From assembly GCA_934636865.1 (NCBI GenBank), contig CAKUBI010000006.1, positions 1-64,000 of the forward strand: a DNA stretch of 64,000 bases, given 5' to 3'. The notes under the pieces are model-generated. The model was given only the letters and a program-made list of their open reading frames with translations. It was not told where the DNA came from and ran no database searches. This DNA is from an uncultured Oscillospiraceae bacterium (GTDB taxonomy: Bacteria; Bacillota; Clostridia; Oscillospirales; Oscillospiraceae). The translations under genes were made by a program, and so were the position numbers. The first letter of the stretch is position 1. Each line of letters begins with the position of its first letter. Below are positions 34,755-42,575 of the stretch, piece after piece.

Positions 34755-35405
34755 TTAATTTTTCGATAAAATCAGGCGCTCCACAGCCTCGGGCGTTTCG
34801 GCGATGTGCTCGGCCCCGGCGGAGGACAGCTCCTCGCGGCTGCCGTAGCCGTAGAGCACGCCGACGACGGGAAGCCCCGCAAGGTGGCCGCCGATCACGT
34901 CATGCTCGCGGTCGCCGACCATGACGGCGCGGGAGAGGTCCTCGCAGCCCGCCGCCCTGAGCGCGGCTTTGACGACGTTTACCTTTTTGCCCGCTTCCTT
35001 GTCGCCCTCGGGCGCGCCGCAGACGGCTTCAAAATACGGCGTCAGGCCAAAGTGCCCGACGATGCGCACGGCCATGGTGTCGAGCTTCGACGTGGCGACA
35101 AAAAGCCGCTTGCCCTGCGATTTCAGGTGCGCGAGCAGCTCCGGGATGCCGGGGTAGGGTGCGTTGTCGATCCAGCCGTCCCTCTGGTAGTATTCGCGGA
35201 ATTTCGCGACCGCCGCGTCCACGTCCTGCGGCGGGACGAAGCGCGCAAACGTCTCGCTCAGCGGCGGGCCGACGAAAAACGACAGCTCGCGCCAGTCGCG
35301 CTCGATGCCGAAGGCGCGCAGCGCGTACTGCCCGGCCTTCATGATGCCGGGACCGGACTCGGTCAGCGTGCCGTCCAGATCAAACAGAATGATATCCCAG
35401 CTCAT
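34755..35405 (-). CDS. HAD-superfamily phosphatase (phosphoglycolate phosphatase / 5'-nucleotidase-like)
   Basis: 216 residues. HAD motifs are visible: FDLDGTLTESGPGI at the N terminus (nucleophile Asp), a Thr-Ser motif in LFVATSKL, and motif IV VMVGDREHDVIGG. A helical cap lies between about 15 and 85. It starts one base after the pyrF stop, with GGGGGATTAAG as ribosome binding site, and precedes pyrE. The conserved TESGPGI stretch is common in Gph/5'-nucleotidase-like enzymes. A role in dephosphorylating a pyrimidine intermediate is suggested only by position. Confidence 0.85.
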   Translation of the reverse strand: MSWDIILFDLDGTLTESGPGIMKAGQYALRAFGIERDWRELSFFVGPPLSETFARFVPPQDVDAAVAKFREYYQRDGWIDNAPYPGIPELLAHLKSQGKRLFVATSKLDTMAVRIVGHFGLTPYFEAVCGAPEGDKEAGKKVNVVKAALRAAGCEDLSRAVMVGDREHDVIGGHLAGLPVVGVLYGYGSREELSSAGAEHIAETPEAVERLILSKN

Positions 35406-35406
35406 C

Positions 35407-36108
35407 TTAATCCCCCACAAACTCGCTGACGCAGCGGCGGTAGGCCACGACGGGGTCCTCCGCCTGCGTGATGGGGCGGCCGACGACGATGTAGTCCGAG
35501 CCGATCTCGCGCGCCTTTGCGGGCGTGGTGATGCGCACCTGGTCGTCCGCCTTCGCGTCGGCAAAGCGGATGCCGGGCGTGACGGTGACGAAGTCCTTCG
35601 TGCAGGTCTCGTGGATGCGGCCGGCTTCAAGCGGGGAGCAGACCACGCCGTCAAGACCGGCGGCCATGGCGTTTTTCGCGTAATCGAGGACCACTTCCTC
35701 AAGGGGGCGGTGGATGCCGATCTCATCCTCCATGCTCTGCTGGCTCGTGGAGGTGAGCTGCGTGACGGCGATGAGCATCGGGCGTGTGCCGTCCGCGCGG
35801 GTCAGACCCTCGAGCGCGGCAGACATCATCGCGCGCGTGCCGGGGGCGTGGAGGTTGACCATGTCCACATCGAGAGACGAGAGCACGGCCATGGCCTTTT
35901 TCACGGTGTTGGGGATGTCGTGCAGCTTGAGATCGAGGAAGATCTTGTGGCCGCGGGCTTTGATCTCGCGCACGATCGCGGGGCCTTCGGCGTAGAAGAG
36001 CTCCATGCCGATCTTCACGAACGGCTTTTCGCCGGTGAAGCGGTCGAGAAATGCGAGTGTCTTTTCCCTGTTGTCAAAATCCAGTGCAATGATGACGTCT
36101 TTACCCAT
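35407..36108 (-). CDS. pyrF: Orotidine 5'-phosphate decarboxylase
   Basis: 233 residues. It decarboxylates OMP to UMP. The catalytic tetrad motif is seen as [13 protein letters not shown] (Asp-x-Lys-x-x-Asp), after ALDFD near the N terminus. The ATG at 36108 follows AGGAGGTGCCCACC and overlaps the pyrD end by eight bases; a GTG three codons upstream overlaps the ribosome binding site and is rejected. Confidence 0.95.
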   Translation of the reverse strand: MGKDVIIALDFDNREKTLAFLDRFTGEKPFVKIGMELFYAEGPAIVREIKARGHKIFLDLKLHDIPNTVKKAMAVLSSLDVDMVNLHAPGTRAMMSAALEGLTRADGTRPMLIAVTQLTSTSQQSMEDEIGIHRPLEEVVLDYAKNAMAAGLDGVVCSPLEAGRIHETCTKDFVTVTPGIRFADAKADDQVRITTPAKAREIGSDYIVVGRPITQAEDPVVAYRRCVSEFVGD

Positions 36109-37018
36109 GGTGGGCACCTCCTATGATATCGTTCAGATCGTTGATGTGATATTTCTGCATGACGCGCGGCAGGTCCCCGACGATGCGGCGGCAGGCGCAG
36201 GGATCGACGAGGTTCGCCGCGCCCACCTCCACCGCGGCTGCGCCCGCGAGCATCATTTCGAGCACGTCCTCCGCGCTCGTGACGCCGCCAAGGCCGACGA
36301 CGGGGATATTCACGGCTTCGTACACCTGCCAGACCATGCGCACCGCCAGCGGAAAGACCGCGGGGCCGGACATGCCGCCCGTGCCGTTGGCAAGCAGCGG
36401 CCTTCTGGTCTTGAGGTCCAGCCGCATGCCCATCACGGTGTTGATGAGACTGATGCCGTCCGCGCCCGCGTCCTCGCAGGCGCGCGCAATGTCCGCGATG
36501 CTCGTGACGTTCGGCGAGAGCTTGACGATGACGGGCTTATGGACGGCGTCCTTCACCGCGCGCGTGACCGCCGCGGCAGATGCCGGGTCGGTGCCGAAGC
36601 TCATCCCGCCGCCGTGGACGTTCGGGCACGAGATGTTCACCTCGAGCCAGCCGACCTGCGGGCAGGCGTCGAGCTTCTGACAGACCTCAACGTATTCATC
36701 GAGCGAAAAGCCGCTGACGTTTGCCATGACGGGCTTATGGAAGACCCGGGCGAGCCGCGGCAGCTCCTGCGCGATGACCGCGTCCACGCCGGGATTCTGG
36801 AGCCCCACGGCGTTGAGCATGCCGCTTTGCATCTCGGCGATGCGCGGCTGGGGATTGCCGGAGCGGGGCTCTTTCGTCGTCCCCTTGAAGGAGAACGTGC
36901 CGAGACAGTTGATGTCGTACAGCTGCGCGAACTCGTACCCGTAGCCAAACGTGCCGCTGGCGGGGATGACGGGATTGTCGAGCGGCAGACCGCAGAGTGA
37001 AACAGCGGTTTTTACCAT
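36101..37018 (-). CDS. pyrD: Dihydroorotate dehydrogenase, class 1B catalytic subunit
   Basis: 305 residues. FMN-dependent oxidation of dihydroorotate to orotate. [11 protein letters not shown] carries the catalytic Cys of class 1 enzymes, and the [19 protein letters not shown] stretch is the FMN phosphate site. Class 1B enzymes work with PyrK and NAD+, and pyrK lies immediately upstream with a seven-base overlap. That NAD-linked form suits an anaerobe. Confidence 0.96.
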   Translation of the reverse strand: MVKTAVSLCGLPLDNPVIPASGTFGYGYEFAQLYDINCLGTFSFKGTTKEPRSGNPQPRIAEMQSGMLNAVGLQNPGVDAVIAQELPRLARVFHKPVMANVSGFSLDEYVEVCQKLDACPQVGWLEVNISCPNVHGGGMSFGTDPASAAAVTRAVKDAVHKPVIVKLSPNVTSIADIARACEDAGADGISLINTVMGMRLDLKTRRPLLANGTGGMSGPAVFPLAVRMVWQVYEAVNIPVVGLGGVTSAEDVLEMMLAGAAAVEVGAANLVDPCACRRIVGDLPRVMQKYHINDLNDIIGGAHHG

Positions 37019-37740
37019 TGGATCTCCTCCCTCCGAAACACCGGGCCCTCGCGGCAGACGCGCTTCGGACCGTTTGCCGTTTCAATCGTGCAGCCCATGC
37101 ACGCGCCGAAGCCGCAGCCCATGCGCGCTTCCAGACTGACCTGCCCCGGCCGGCCCGTCCGCTCGCAGAGCGCGCGGAGCATCGGCAGCGGCCCGCAGGC
37201 GCAGAAGGCGTCGTATTCCTCCGGCAGCGCGTCGGTCACAAAGCCGCGCACGCCGCAGCTTCCGTCCGCCGTCGCGATGATGGTCCGGACGCCGAGGGCC
37301 TTGAATTCCTCTTCATAAAAAACGTCCGCCGCCGTGTTGAAGCCGAGGACCGCCGTGGGCGCTTTGCCCGCGGCGGCGAGCCTTCTTGCAAGTCCATAGA
37401 GCGGGGCGGCGCCGATGCCGCCGCCGCAGAGCAGCGGCGCGCTGCCGCAGGCGGCAACGTCAAAGCCGTTGCCGAGACCGCAAAGCGCGTCGATCGTCTG
37501 CCCAATGGTGCAGCGGGAGAGCGCGTCCGTGCCGCCGCCGACCACCTTATAAAGGAGCGTCACGCCCGCTTCGTCCCAGTCGCAGACGGAGATTGGCCGG
37601 CGCAGGAAAAAGCCGGGAACGCGCAGCTCGAGAAACTGCCCCGGCGCGGTGATGGCCGAGGGATCGCCCGTCAGGCGCAGGCGGTAAACGCCCGAAGCGA
37701 TGGGCTTATTTTCGGCGATGGTATAGGTCACGTCCTGCAA
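37012..37740 (-). CDS. pyrK: Dihydroorotate dehydrogenase electron transfer subunit
   Basis: 242 residues. It carries FAD and a 2Fe-2S cluster that pass electrons from PyrD to NAD+. FAD binding is seen at RRPISVCDW, NAD at LLCGGGIGAAPL, and the cluster cysteines in GCGFGACMGCT plus a later Cys. It is the first structural gene of the operon and begins with the rare TTG codon at 37740, after AGGAGGGACTTCA. That ribosome binding site starts only a few bases past the attenuator's T run. Confidence 0.94.
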   Translation of the reverse strand: MQDVTYTIAENKPIASGVYRLRLTGDPSAITAPGQFLELRVPGFFLRRPISVCDWDEAGVTLLYKVVGGGTDALSRCTIGQTIDALCGLGNGFDVAACGSAPLLCGGGIGAAPLYGLARRLAAAGKAPTAVLGFNTAADVFYEEEFKALGVRTIIATADGSCGVRGFVTDALPEEYDAFCACGPLPMLRALCERTGRPGQVSLEARMGCGFGACMGCTIETANGPKRVCREGPVFRREEIQW

Positions 37741-37755
37741 TGAAGTCCCTCCTCA

Positions 37756-37807
37756 AGAAAAAATCCCGGCTTCGGAAGATGCAACAAAAACATCATCGAG
37801 ACCGGGA
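37756..37807 (-). terminator. pyr operon attenuator terminator
   Basis: On the minus strand TCCCGG (37807-37802) pairs with CCGGGA (37769-37764). Inner pairs GATG/CATC close a U-rich loop, with a few mismatches between, followed by a T run. The 5' arm includes the stop codon of the 41-codon leader (37795-37793). The T run ends directly before the pyrK ribosome binding site. Confidence 0.8.
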
Positions 37808-37918
37808 AATAAGATCATATTCAAAGGCATCGGCAGCGGAATGAACGGCGGCGGAAACAGCCGAAGGAAACACGCGGAGCGGGAAAGCAGAGGCGTTTTT
37901 CAAACGGTAGCGCATCAT
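37793..37918 (-). CDS. pyr operon leader peptide (41 aa)
   Basis: A 41-residue open frame starting with two ATG codons, MMRYRLKNASAF, and ending ISRSR then TGA. It follows a strong AAGGAGG site five bases upstream and lies 29 nt after a perfect promoter. Its stop codon is within the 5' arm of the attenuator, so a ribosome following RNA polymerase closely would block terminator formation. The codons just before the terminator and the loop are T-rich, so low UTP could pause polymerase, as in the enterobacterial pyrBI leader (44 residues). Function is inferred from the arrangement. Confidence 0.7.
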   Translation of the reverse strand: MMRYRLKNASAFPLRVFPSAVSAAVHSAADAFEYDLISRSR

Positions 37919-37946
37919 TCATTCCTCCTTGCCGTGTTTTCGGTGC

Positions 37947-37975
37947 ATTATACGGGAAAATGGCGGGAATGTCAA
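37947..37975 (-). promoter_or_regulatory. pyr operon promoter
   Basis: On the minus strand perfect TTGACA, 17-nt spacer, perfect TATAAT. No PyrR-binding-loop sequence was seen in the leader. Confidence 0.93.
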
Positions 37976-38184
37976 GCACGGATATTCAGGAACCGGGCGT
38001 GGAGGGAGAAAATATGCAAGGCTCTCATGGATACTTGCCGATGCTGCATTTTTTTGGCGGAAAAACGCGGAGAAATGTGCGCTGTATTGGTGTAAAGTGC
38101 TCTAAAATTCCGGACAGTGCGAAAAGGAATCGCATGCTTTTCAACGAAAATCGGCGCCGGTGGGCGAAATGTAAGATTATTCGG

Positions 38185-38213
38185 TTGACAATCGGGGTTC
38201 AGGCTCTTATACT
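38185..38213 (+). promoter_or_regulatory. aro operon promoter
   Basis: TTGACA, 17-nt spacer, TATACT. Transcription should begin near 38220, about 33 nt before the leader peptide and 210 nt before aroF. Confidence 0.92.
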
Positions 38214-38252
38214 GAGGGCAACGACATTCCACGAACGGAGAAACAGCACAAA

Positions 38253-38306
38253 ATGAAGAGCATTTTCGTTTTTGCATACTATTATTACTTTACTATCCAG
38301 TCATAG
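38253..38306 (+). CDS. Aromatic-residue-rich leader peptide of the aro operon (17 aa)
   Basis: The peptide MKSIFVFAYYYYFTIQS contains four consecutive Tyr codons (38277-38288) and three Phe codons among 17. GGAG lies 12 nt before the ATG. It sits between the promoter and a strong terminator upstream of aroF, exactly where attenuation leader peptides occur. The Tyr run ends as segment 1 of the leader RNA begins, so ribosome stalling for charged tRNA-Tyr (and possibly tRNA-Phe) would expose the antiterminator. Confidence 0.82.
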   Translation: MKSIFVFAYYYYFTIQS

Positions 38307-38392
38307 TAAGGCTAATTTGTGATGCAGCGAAAAGGAACTCTTAAAAGAGAGCAGTTGATGCGGCACAGGTTAGACCTGTGCCGCATTTTTTT
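38288..38392 (+). promoter_or_regulatory. Transcription attenuator of the aro operon
   Basis: Three mutually exclusive pairings are readable. Segment 1:2 is CTTTACTAT (38288-38296) with ATAGTAAGG (38303-38311). The antiterminator pairs CTAATTTGTG (38312-38321) with CACAGGTTAG (38364-38373), ten contiguous pairs including two G-U. The terminator is ATGCGGCACAGGT/ACCTGTGCCGCAT (38358-38386), 13 perfect pairs with a TAG loop and seven T residues. The antiterminator uses the 5' arm of the terminator. Confidence 0.82.
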
Positions 38393-38432
38393 GTTTCAGT
38401 GACTATTTACGATCCATAAGGAGGACATTATC

Positions 38433-39437
38433 ATGATCGTCGTACTCAAGCACGGAGCAGAACAGGACAAGCGCGAGCAGCTCATCAGCTGGCTCAAAAA
38501 TCAGGGCCTCGGCGTGCACATTTCCGAGGGCGAGTACCAGACCGTGCTGGGCCTGATCGGCGACACGGCGCGCGTGGACATGGACCTGATTGAAAGTTTG
38601 AGCATCGTGGACTCCGTCAAGCGCGTGACCGAGCCCTTCAAGTGCTGCAACCGCAAGTTCCACCCCGACGATATGATCGTTCAGGTCGGCGATGTGAAGG
38701 TGGGCGGCGGCAATTTCTGCATGATTGCGGGTCCGTGCTCCGTTGAATCCGAGGAGCAGATCGTCGCGGTCGCCAAGGCCGTAAAGGCCTCGGGTGCGAA
38801 CATGCTGCGCGGCGGCGCGTTCAAGCCCCGCACCTCGCCCTACGACTTTCAGGGCCTGAAGGCCGAGGGCATCGAGCTTTTAAAGATCGCCCGTCAGGAG
38901 ACCGGCCTTCCCATCGTCACCGAGATCATGGGCACGAATTACCTGCCGCTTTTCGAGGACGTGGACCTCATTCAGGTCGGCGCGCGCAACATGCAGAACT
39001 TTGACCTTCTGCGCGAGCTGGGCAGGCTCAGAAAGCCCATCCTCTTAAAGCGCGGCCTTGCCAGTACGCTCAAGGAGCTCCTGATGAGCGCGGAATACAT
39101 CATGGCCGGCGGCAACGAGCAGGTCATCCTCTGCGAGCGCGGCATCCGCACCTACGACGATTACACGAGAAATACGCTCGACCTCGCCGCCGTGCCGATG
39201 CTCAAGGAGCTGACGCACCTGCCCATCATCGTGGACCCGAGCCACGCCACCGGCATTGCGCGTCTGGTGCGCCCCATGGCGCTGGCGGCAGCCGCCTGCG
39301 GCAGCGACGGCCTCATCATCGAGGTGCACAACGACCCCATCCACGCCCTCTGCGACGGGGCGCAGTCCCTGCGTCCCGAGCAGTATGACGATCTTGCCAG
39401 GGCCGTGCGCCGCGTGAGAGAGGCGGTGGCGGAATGA
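38433..39437 (+). CDS. aroF: 3-deoxy-7-phosphoheptulonate synthase (DAHP synthase, type I-beta)
   Basis: 334 residues. An N-terminal ferredoxin-like domain (about 1-75), the regulatory extension of the I-beta group, precedes the barrel with AGPCSVES, GGAFKPRTSPYDFQG and DPSHATG motifs. It makes DAHP, the entry compound of the shikimate pathway, and heads the aro operon behind the attenuator. Start ATG follows AAGGAGGACATTATC. It overlaps tyrA by four bases. It is a different subtype from the stand-alone enzyme at 1758. Confidence 0.96.
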   Translation: MIVVLKHGAEQDKREQLISWLKNQGLGVHISEGEYQTVLGLIGDTARVDMDLIESLSIVDSVKRVTEPFKCCNRKFHPDDMIVQVGDVKVGGGNFCMIAGPCSVESEEQIVAVAKAVKASGANMLRGGAFKPRTSPYDFQGLKAEGIELLKIARQETGLPIVTEIMGTNYLPLFEDVDLIQVGARNMQNFDLLRELGRLRKPILLKRGLASTLKELLMSAEYIMAGGNEQVILCERGIRTYDDYTRNTLDLAAVPMLKELTHLPIIVDPSHATGIARLVRPMALAAAACGSDGLIIEVHNDPIHALCDGAQSLRPEQYDDLARAVRRVREAVAE

Positions 39438-40264
39438 CCGTCGGGATCGTTGGCCTGGGCCTGATCGGCGGCTCGTTCGCCAAGGCCTATCACGCAGCGG
39501 GCGAGCGCGTGCTCGCTCAGGATATCGACCGCGACGTGGTATCGTTCGCCGTCATCAGCGGCGCGGTGGAGGAAGAGCTGACGGATGAGACGATGCCGCA
39601 GTGCGACCTCATCCTTCTTGCCGTCCGCCCCGCGGCGGCGGTCGAATGGCTCAAAAAGAACGCGCCGAAGATCGATAAGCGCACCGTCGTTATCGACTGC
39701 TGCGGCACGAAACGCAGCGTCTGCGCGGCGTGCTTCCCCATTGCCGGGCAGTACGGTCTTACCTATCTTGGCGGGCACCCGATGGCGGGCACGCAGTTTT
39801 CGGGCTTCAAATACGCCAGAGCCGACCTCTATCAGGGCGCGCCGATGGTGCTCGTGCCGCCGCGCTTCGACGATATCGAGCTTTTGAGCCGCGTGAAGGA
39901 CCTGCTCTTGCCCGCGGGCTTCGGGAGCTTTTCCGTCACGACCGCCGAGCAGCACGACGAGATGATCGCCTTCACCTCGCAGCTGGCGCACGTGGCATCC
40001 AACGCCTACATCAAGAGTCCTACGGCGAAAAAGCACAAGGGCTTTTCCGCCGGCAGCTACAAGGACATGACGCGCGTTGCCTGGCTTGCCCCGCACATGT
40101 GGGCGGAGCTTTTTATGGAGAATAAGGAATTCCTGCTCAAGGAGATCGACTGCTACATCGAGCACCTGTCCCAGTACAAAACGGCCATGGAGCAGGGCGA
40201 TGAAGAAGAACTCGTCCGCCTTCTGGACGAGGGGAAGAAGAGAAAGGAAGAGGTGGACGGCTGA
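39434..40264 (+). CDS. tyrA: Prephenate dehydrogenase
   Basis: 276 residues. NAD(P)-dependent oxidative decarboxylation of prephenate to 4-hydroxyphenylpyruvate, the tyrosine branch. The dinucleotide motif GLGLIGGS lies at residues 7-14, and GGHPMAGTQFSG supplies the conserved catalytic-region His. There is no fused chorismate mutase or ACT domain. The start overlaps the aroF stop (ATGA), and its stop overlaps the aroB start (TGATG). Confidence 0.93.
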   Translation: MTVGIVGLGLIGGSFAKAYHAAGERVLAQDIDRDVVSFAVISGAVEEELTDETMPQCDLILLAVRPAAAVEWLKKNAPKIDKRTVVIDCCGTKRSVCAACFPIAGQYGLTYLGGHPMAGTQFSGFKYARADLYQGAPMVLVPPRFDDIELLSRVKDLLLPAGFGSFSVTTAEQHDEMIAFTSQLAHVASNAYIKSPTAKKHKGFSAGSYKDMTRVAWLAPHMWAELFMENKEFLLKEIDCYIEHLSQYKTAMEQGDEEELVRLLDEGKKRKEEVDG

Positions 40265-41322
40265 TGCGGAGCATCCATATCAAGGCCTCGCGCGAGTATA
40301 ACGTGCTGGTCGAGCGCGGACTTCTCGACCGCGCGGGCGAGCTGCTGGCGCAGGTCAGCGCCCCCGGCATGGCCGCCGTCGTGTCGGACGACACGGTCTA
40401 CGCGCTCTACGGCGAGCGCACGGTCAAAGCGCTTGAAAAAGCAGGCTGGCGCGTGCATTCCTTCACCTTTCCGGCGGGCGAGGGGAGCAAGAACCTTTCG
40501 ACCTACGCGGACGTGCTGCACTTTCTCGGCGGGCACCGCTTCAGCCGCAGCGACGTAGTCGTGGCGCTCGGCGGCGGCGTGACGGGCGATCTTGCGGGCT
40601 TTGCCGCGGCGACATATCAGCGCGGCATGGGCTTTGCCCAGATCCCGACGACGCTGCTCGCGGCGGTGGATTCGTCCGTCGGCGGCAAGACCGCCGTGGA
40701 CCTGCCCACGGGCAAGAATCAGGCGGGCTGCTTCTATCAGCCCTGCATCGTGCTCTGCGACCCGGATACGCTCTCCACGCTGCCCGAGGAGCAGTACCGC
40801 TGCGGCTGCGCCGAGATCATCAAGTATTCGATGCTCGGAAACGCCGCGTTCTTTGAAGAATTATACGAAACGCCCGTGCGCGAGCAGTATGAGCACGTCA
40901 TCGAGGTCTGCGTGCAGATGAAGCGCGACATCGTCGGCGCGGACGAGTACGACCTCGGCCGCCGCCGCACGCTGAATCTCGGCCACACCTTCGGCCACGC
41001 AGTCGAGCAGTGCAGCGACTTTTCCCTCCTGCACGGCGAGGCGGTCGCCATCGGTATGGCGACGGTCACGCGCGCGGCGGTCAGGCGCGGCATCTGCGGC
41101 GAGGAAACGCTGACGCGCCTTTTCGATATTCTGCGCCGCTATGGGCTTCCGACCGAAACGGGCTACCCGCTCGATAAGCTTTATGAAGCGGAGCTTGTGG
41201 ATAAGAAGATCTCCGGCGGCAGGATGCACCTCATCGTGCCGGAGGAGGTCGGCAGAGTGCGCGTGGAGACGATCCCCGTCGAGGCGCTGCGCGACTGGAT
41301 GCGGGACGGTGGCATCCGATGA
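40264..41322 (+). CDS. aroB: 3-dehydroquinate synthase
   Basis: 352 residues. It cyclises DAHP to 3-dehydroquinate, with NAD and a metal ion. The GGGVTGDLAGFAAATYQRG and PTTLLAAVDSSVGGKTAVD stretches are diagnostic, and metal-ligand histidines lie in LNLGHTFGHAVE and HGEAVAIGM. It overlaps tyrA by one base and aroA by four. Confidence 0.96.
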   Translation: MRSIHIKASREYNVLVERGLLDRAGELLAQVSAPGMAAVVSDDTVYALYGERTVKALEKAGWRVHSFTFPAGEGSKNLSTYADVLHFLGGHRFSRSDVVVALGGGVTGDLAGFAAATYQRGMGFAQIPTTLLAAVDSSVGGKTAVDLPTGKNQAGCFYQPCIVLCDPDTLSTLPEEQYRCGCAEIIKYSMLGNAAFFEELYETPVREQYEHVIEVCVQMKRDIVGADEYDLGRRRTLNLGHTFGHAVEQCSDFSLLHGEAVAIGMATVTRAAVRRGICGEETLTRLFDILRRYGLPTETGYPLDKLYEAELVDKKISGGRMHLIVPEEVGRVRVETIPVEALRDWMRDGGIR

Positions 41323-42575
41323 AACGAACGATCACGCCCAGTGCGCGCACGGGCTGCGTGCGCATCCCGGCGTCCAAATCGCAGGCGCACCGGTTGCTCA
41401 TCTGCGCGGCGCTGGGAGAGGAAGCGACGGAGATCGTCTGCGACGGCATCTCCGCCGACATCGCCGCAACGGCCAAGTGCCTGAACGCCCTCGGCGCGAA
41501 AATTGAAGAAACGGAGACGGGTTTCCGCGTTTCGCCCATCAGACAAGTGCCCGATGGGCGCTGCGACCTTTACTGCGGCGAGAGCGGGTCCACGCTGCGC
41601 TTTCTGCTGCCCATCGTCGGCGCGCTCGGCGCGCAGGCGGTATTTCACCGCGAGGGACGGCTCCCGCAGCGTCCGCTTGCCCCGCTGGACGGCGTCCTGA
41701 CATCGCACGGCATGACGCTTGCGGAGGACGGAGACCTGCTTTATTGCAGCGGGCAGCTGCGCGCAGGACACTACGGGATCGCGGGCAACGTGTCGTCCCA
41801 GTACATTTCGGGGTTACTCATGGCGCTGCCGCGCCTGGGTGCGGACAGCAGCCTGAGCGTGACCGGGGCGCTTGAATCCGCGGCCTACGTCGCCATGACG
41901 GAGGACGCGCTGCGCTTGTCCGAAATTCGATTTGCAAAAACCGGCGCGGCCTATACGATTCCCGGCGGACAGACGTTCCGCCTGCCAAAGCGCACGGCGG
42001 TCGAGGGCGACTGGTCGAACGCGGCGTTCTTCCTCTGCATGGGCGCGCTGTCAAGCGCGGGCGTGCGCGTCGAGGGGCTGAATCTCAGCTCCTCGCAGGG
42101 TGACCGGGGCCTTCTGGACGTGCTGCGCGCGTTCGGCGCGGCGGTCGAAGAATGCGGCGACGCCGTCACGGTGAAGCGCGGCACGCTGCGCGGCGTGACG
42201 ATCGACGCGTCTCCCATCCCGGACCTCATCCCCGTGCTGAGCGTCGTCGCGTCGGTCGCGGCGGGGGAGACGCGGGTGGAGAACGCCTACCGCCTGCGGC
42301 TCAAGGAATCCGACCGCCTGAAAAGCACGGCGGAGCTCCTGCGCGCGCTCGGCGGGCAGGTTCGGGAAAAGGAGGACGGGCTCGTCATCACCGGCGTTTC
42401 CGCGCTGCACGGCGGCGCGGTCCAAACGCAGAACGACCACCGCCTTGCGATGTCCGCCGCCGTCGCGGCCTGCGCCGCGGCGGGAGCGGTCGCGGTGGAT
42501 AACGACGCCTGCGTGGCAAAGTCCTACCCGCGCTTTTGGAACGATTTTGCCGCACTGAAAGGAGAGAGCCTATGA
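41319..42575 (+). CDS. aroA: 3-phosphoshikimate 1-carboxyvinyltransferase (EPSP synthase)
   Basis: 418 residues with the two-domain EPSP synthase fold. The PASKSQAHRLLICAAL stretch near residue 16 carries the conserved Lys-Ser pair, FCGESGSTLRF-like CGESGSTLRFLLPI follows, and RLKESDRL lies near residue 330. It adds the enolpyruvyl group of PEP to shikimate 3-phosphate. The stop overlaps the aroC start. The N-terminal PEP-site motif differs from the enterobacterial LPGSKS form, and I do not infer inhibitor sensitivity. Confidence 0.95.
   Translation: MKRTITPSARTGCVRIPASKSQAHRLLICAALGEEATEIVCDGISADIAATAKCLNALGAKIEETETGFRVSPIRQVPDGRCDLYCGESGSTLRFLLPIVGALGAQAVFHREGRLPQRPLAPLDGVLTSHGMTLAEDGDLLYCSGQLRAGHYGIAGNVSSQYISGLLMALPRLGADSSLSVTGALESAAYVAMTEDALRLSEIRFAKTGAAYTIPGGQTFRLPKRTAVEGDWSNAAFFLCMGALSSAGVRVEGLNLSSSQGDRGLLDVLRAFGAAVEECGDAVTVKRGTLRGVTIDASPIPDLIPVLSVVASVAAGETRVENAYRLRLKESDRLKSTAELLRALGGQVREKEDGLVITGVSALHGGAVQTQNDHRLAMSAAVAACAAAGAVAVDNDACVAKSYPRFWNDFAALKGESL

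Noticed and set aside
37741-37946. PyrR-binding RNA element in the pyr leader
   Set aside because: The conserved loop sequence was looked for on the minus strand and not found.
38214-38432. T-box riboswitch upstream of aroF
   Set aside because: The T-box sequence and Stem I features are absent; a leader peptide with alternative stems explains the terminator better.
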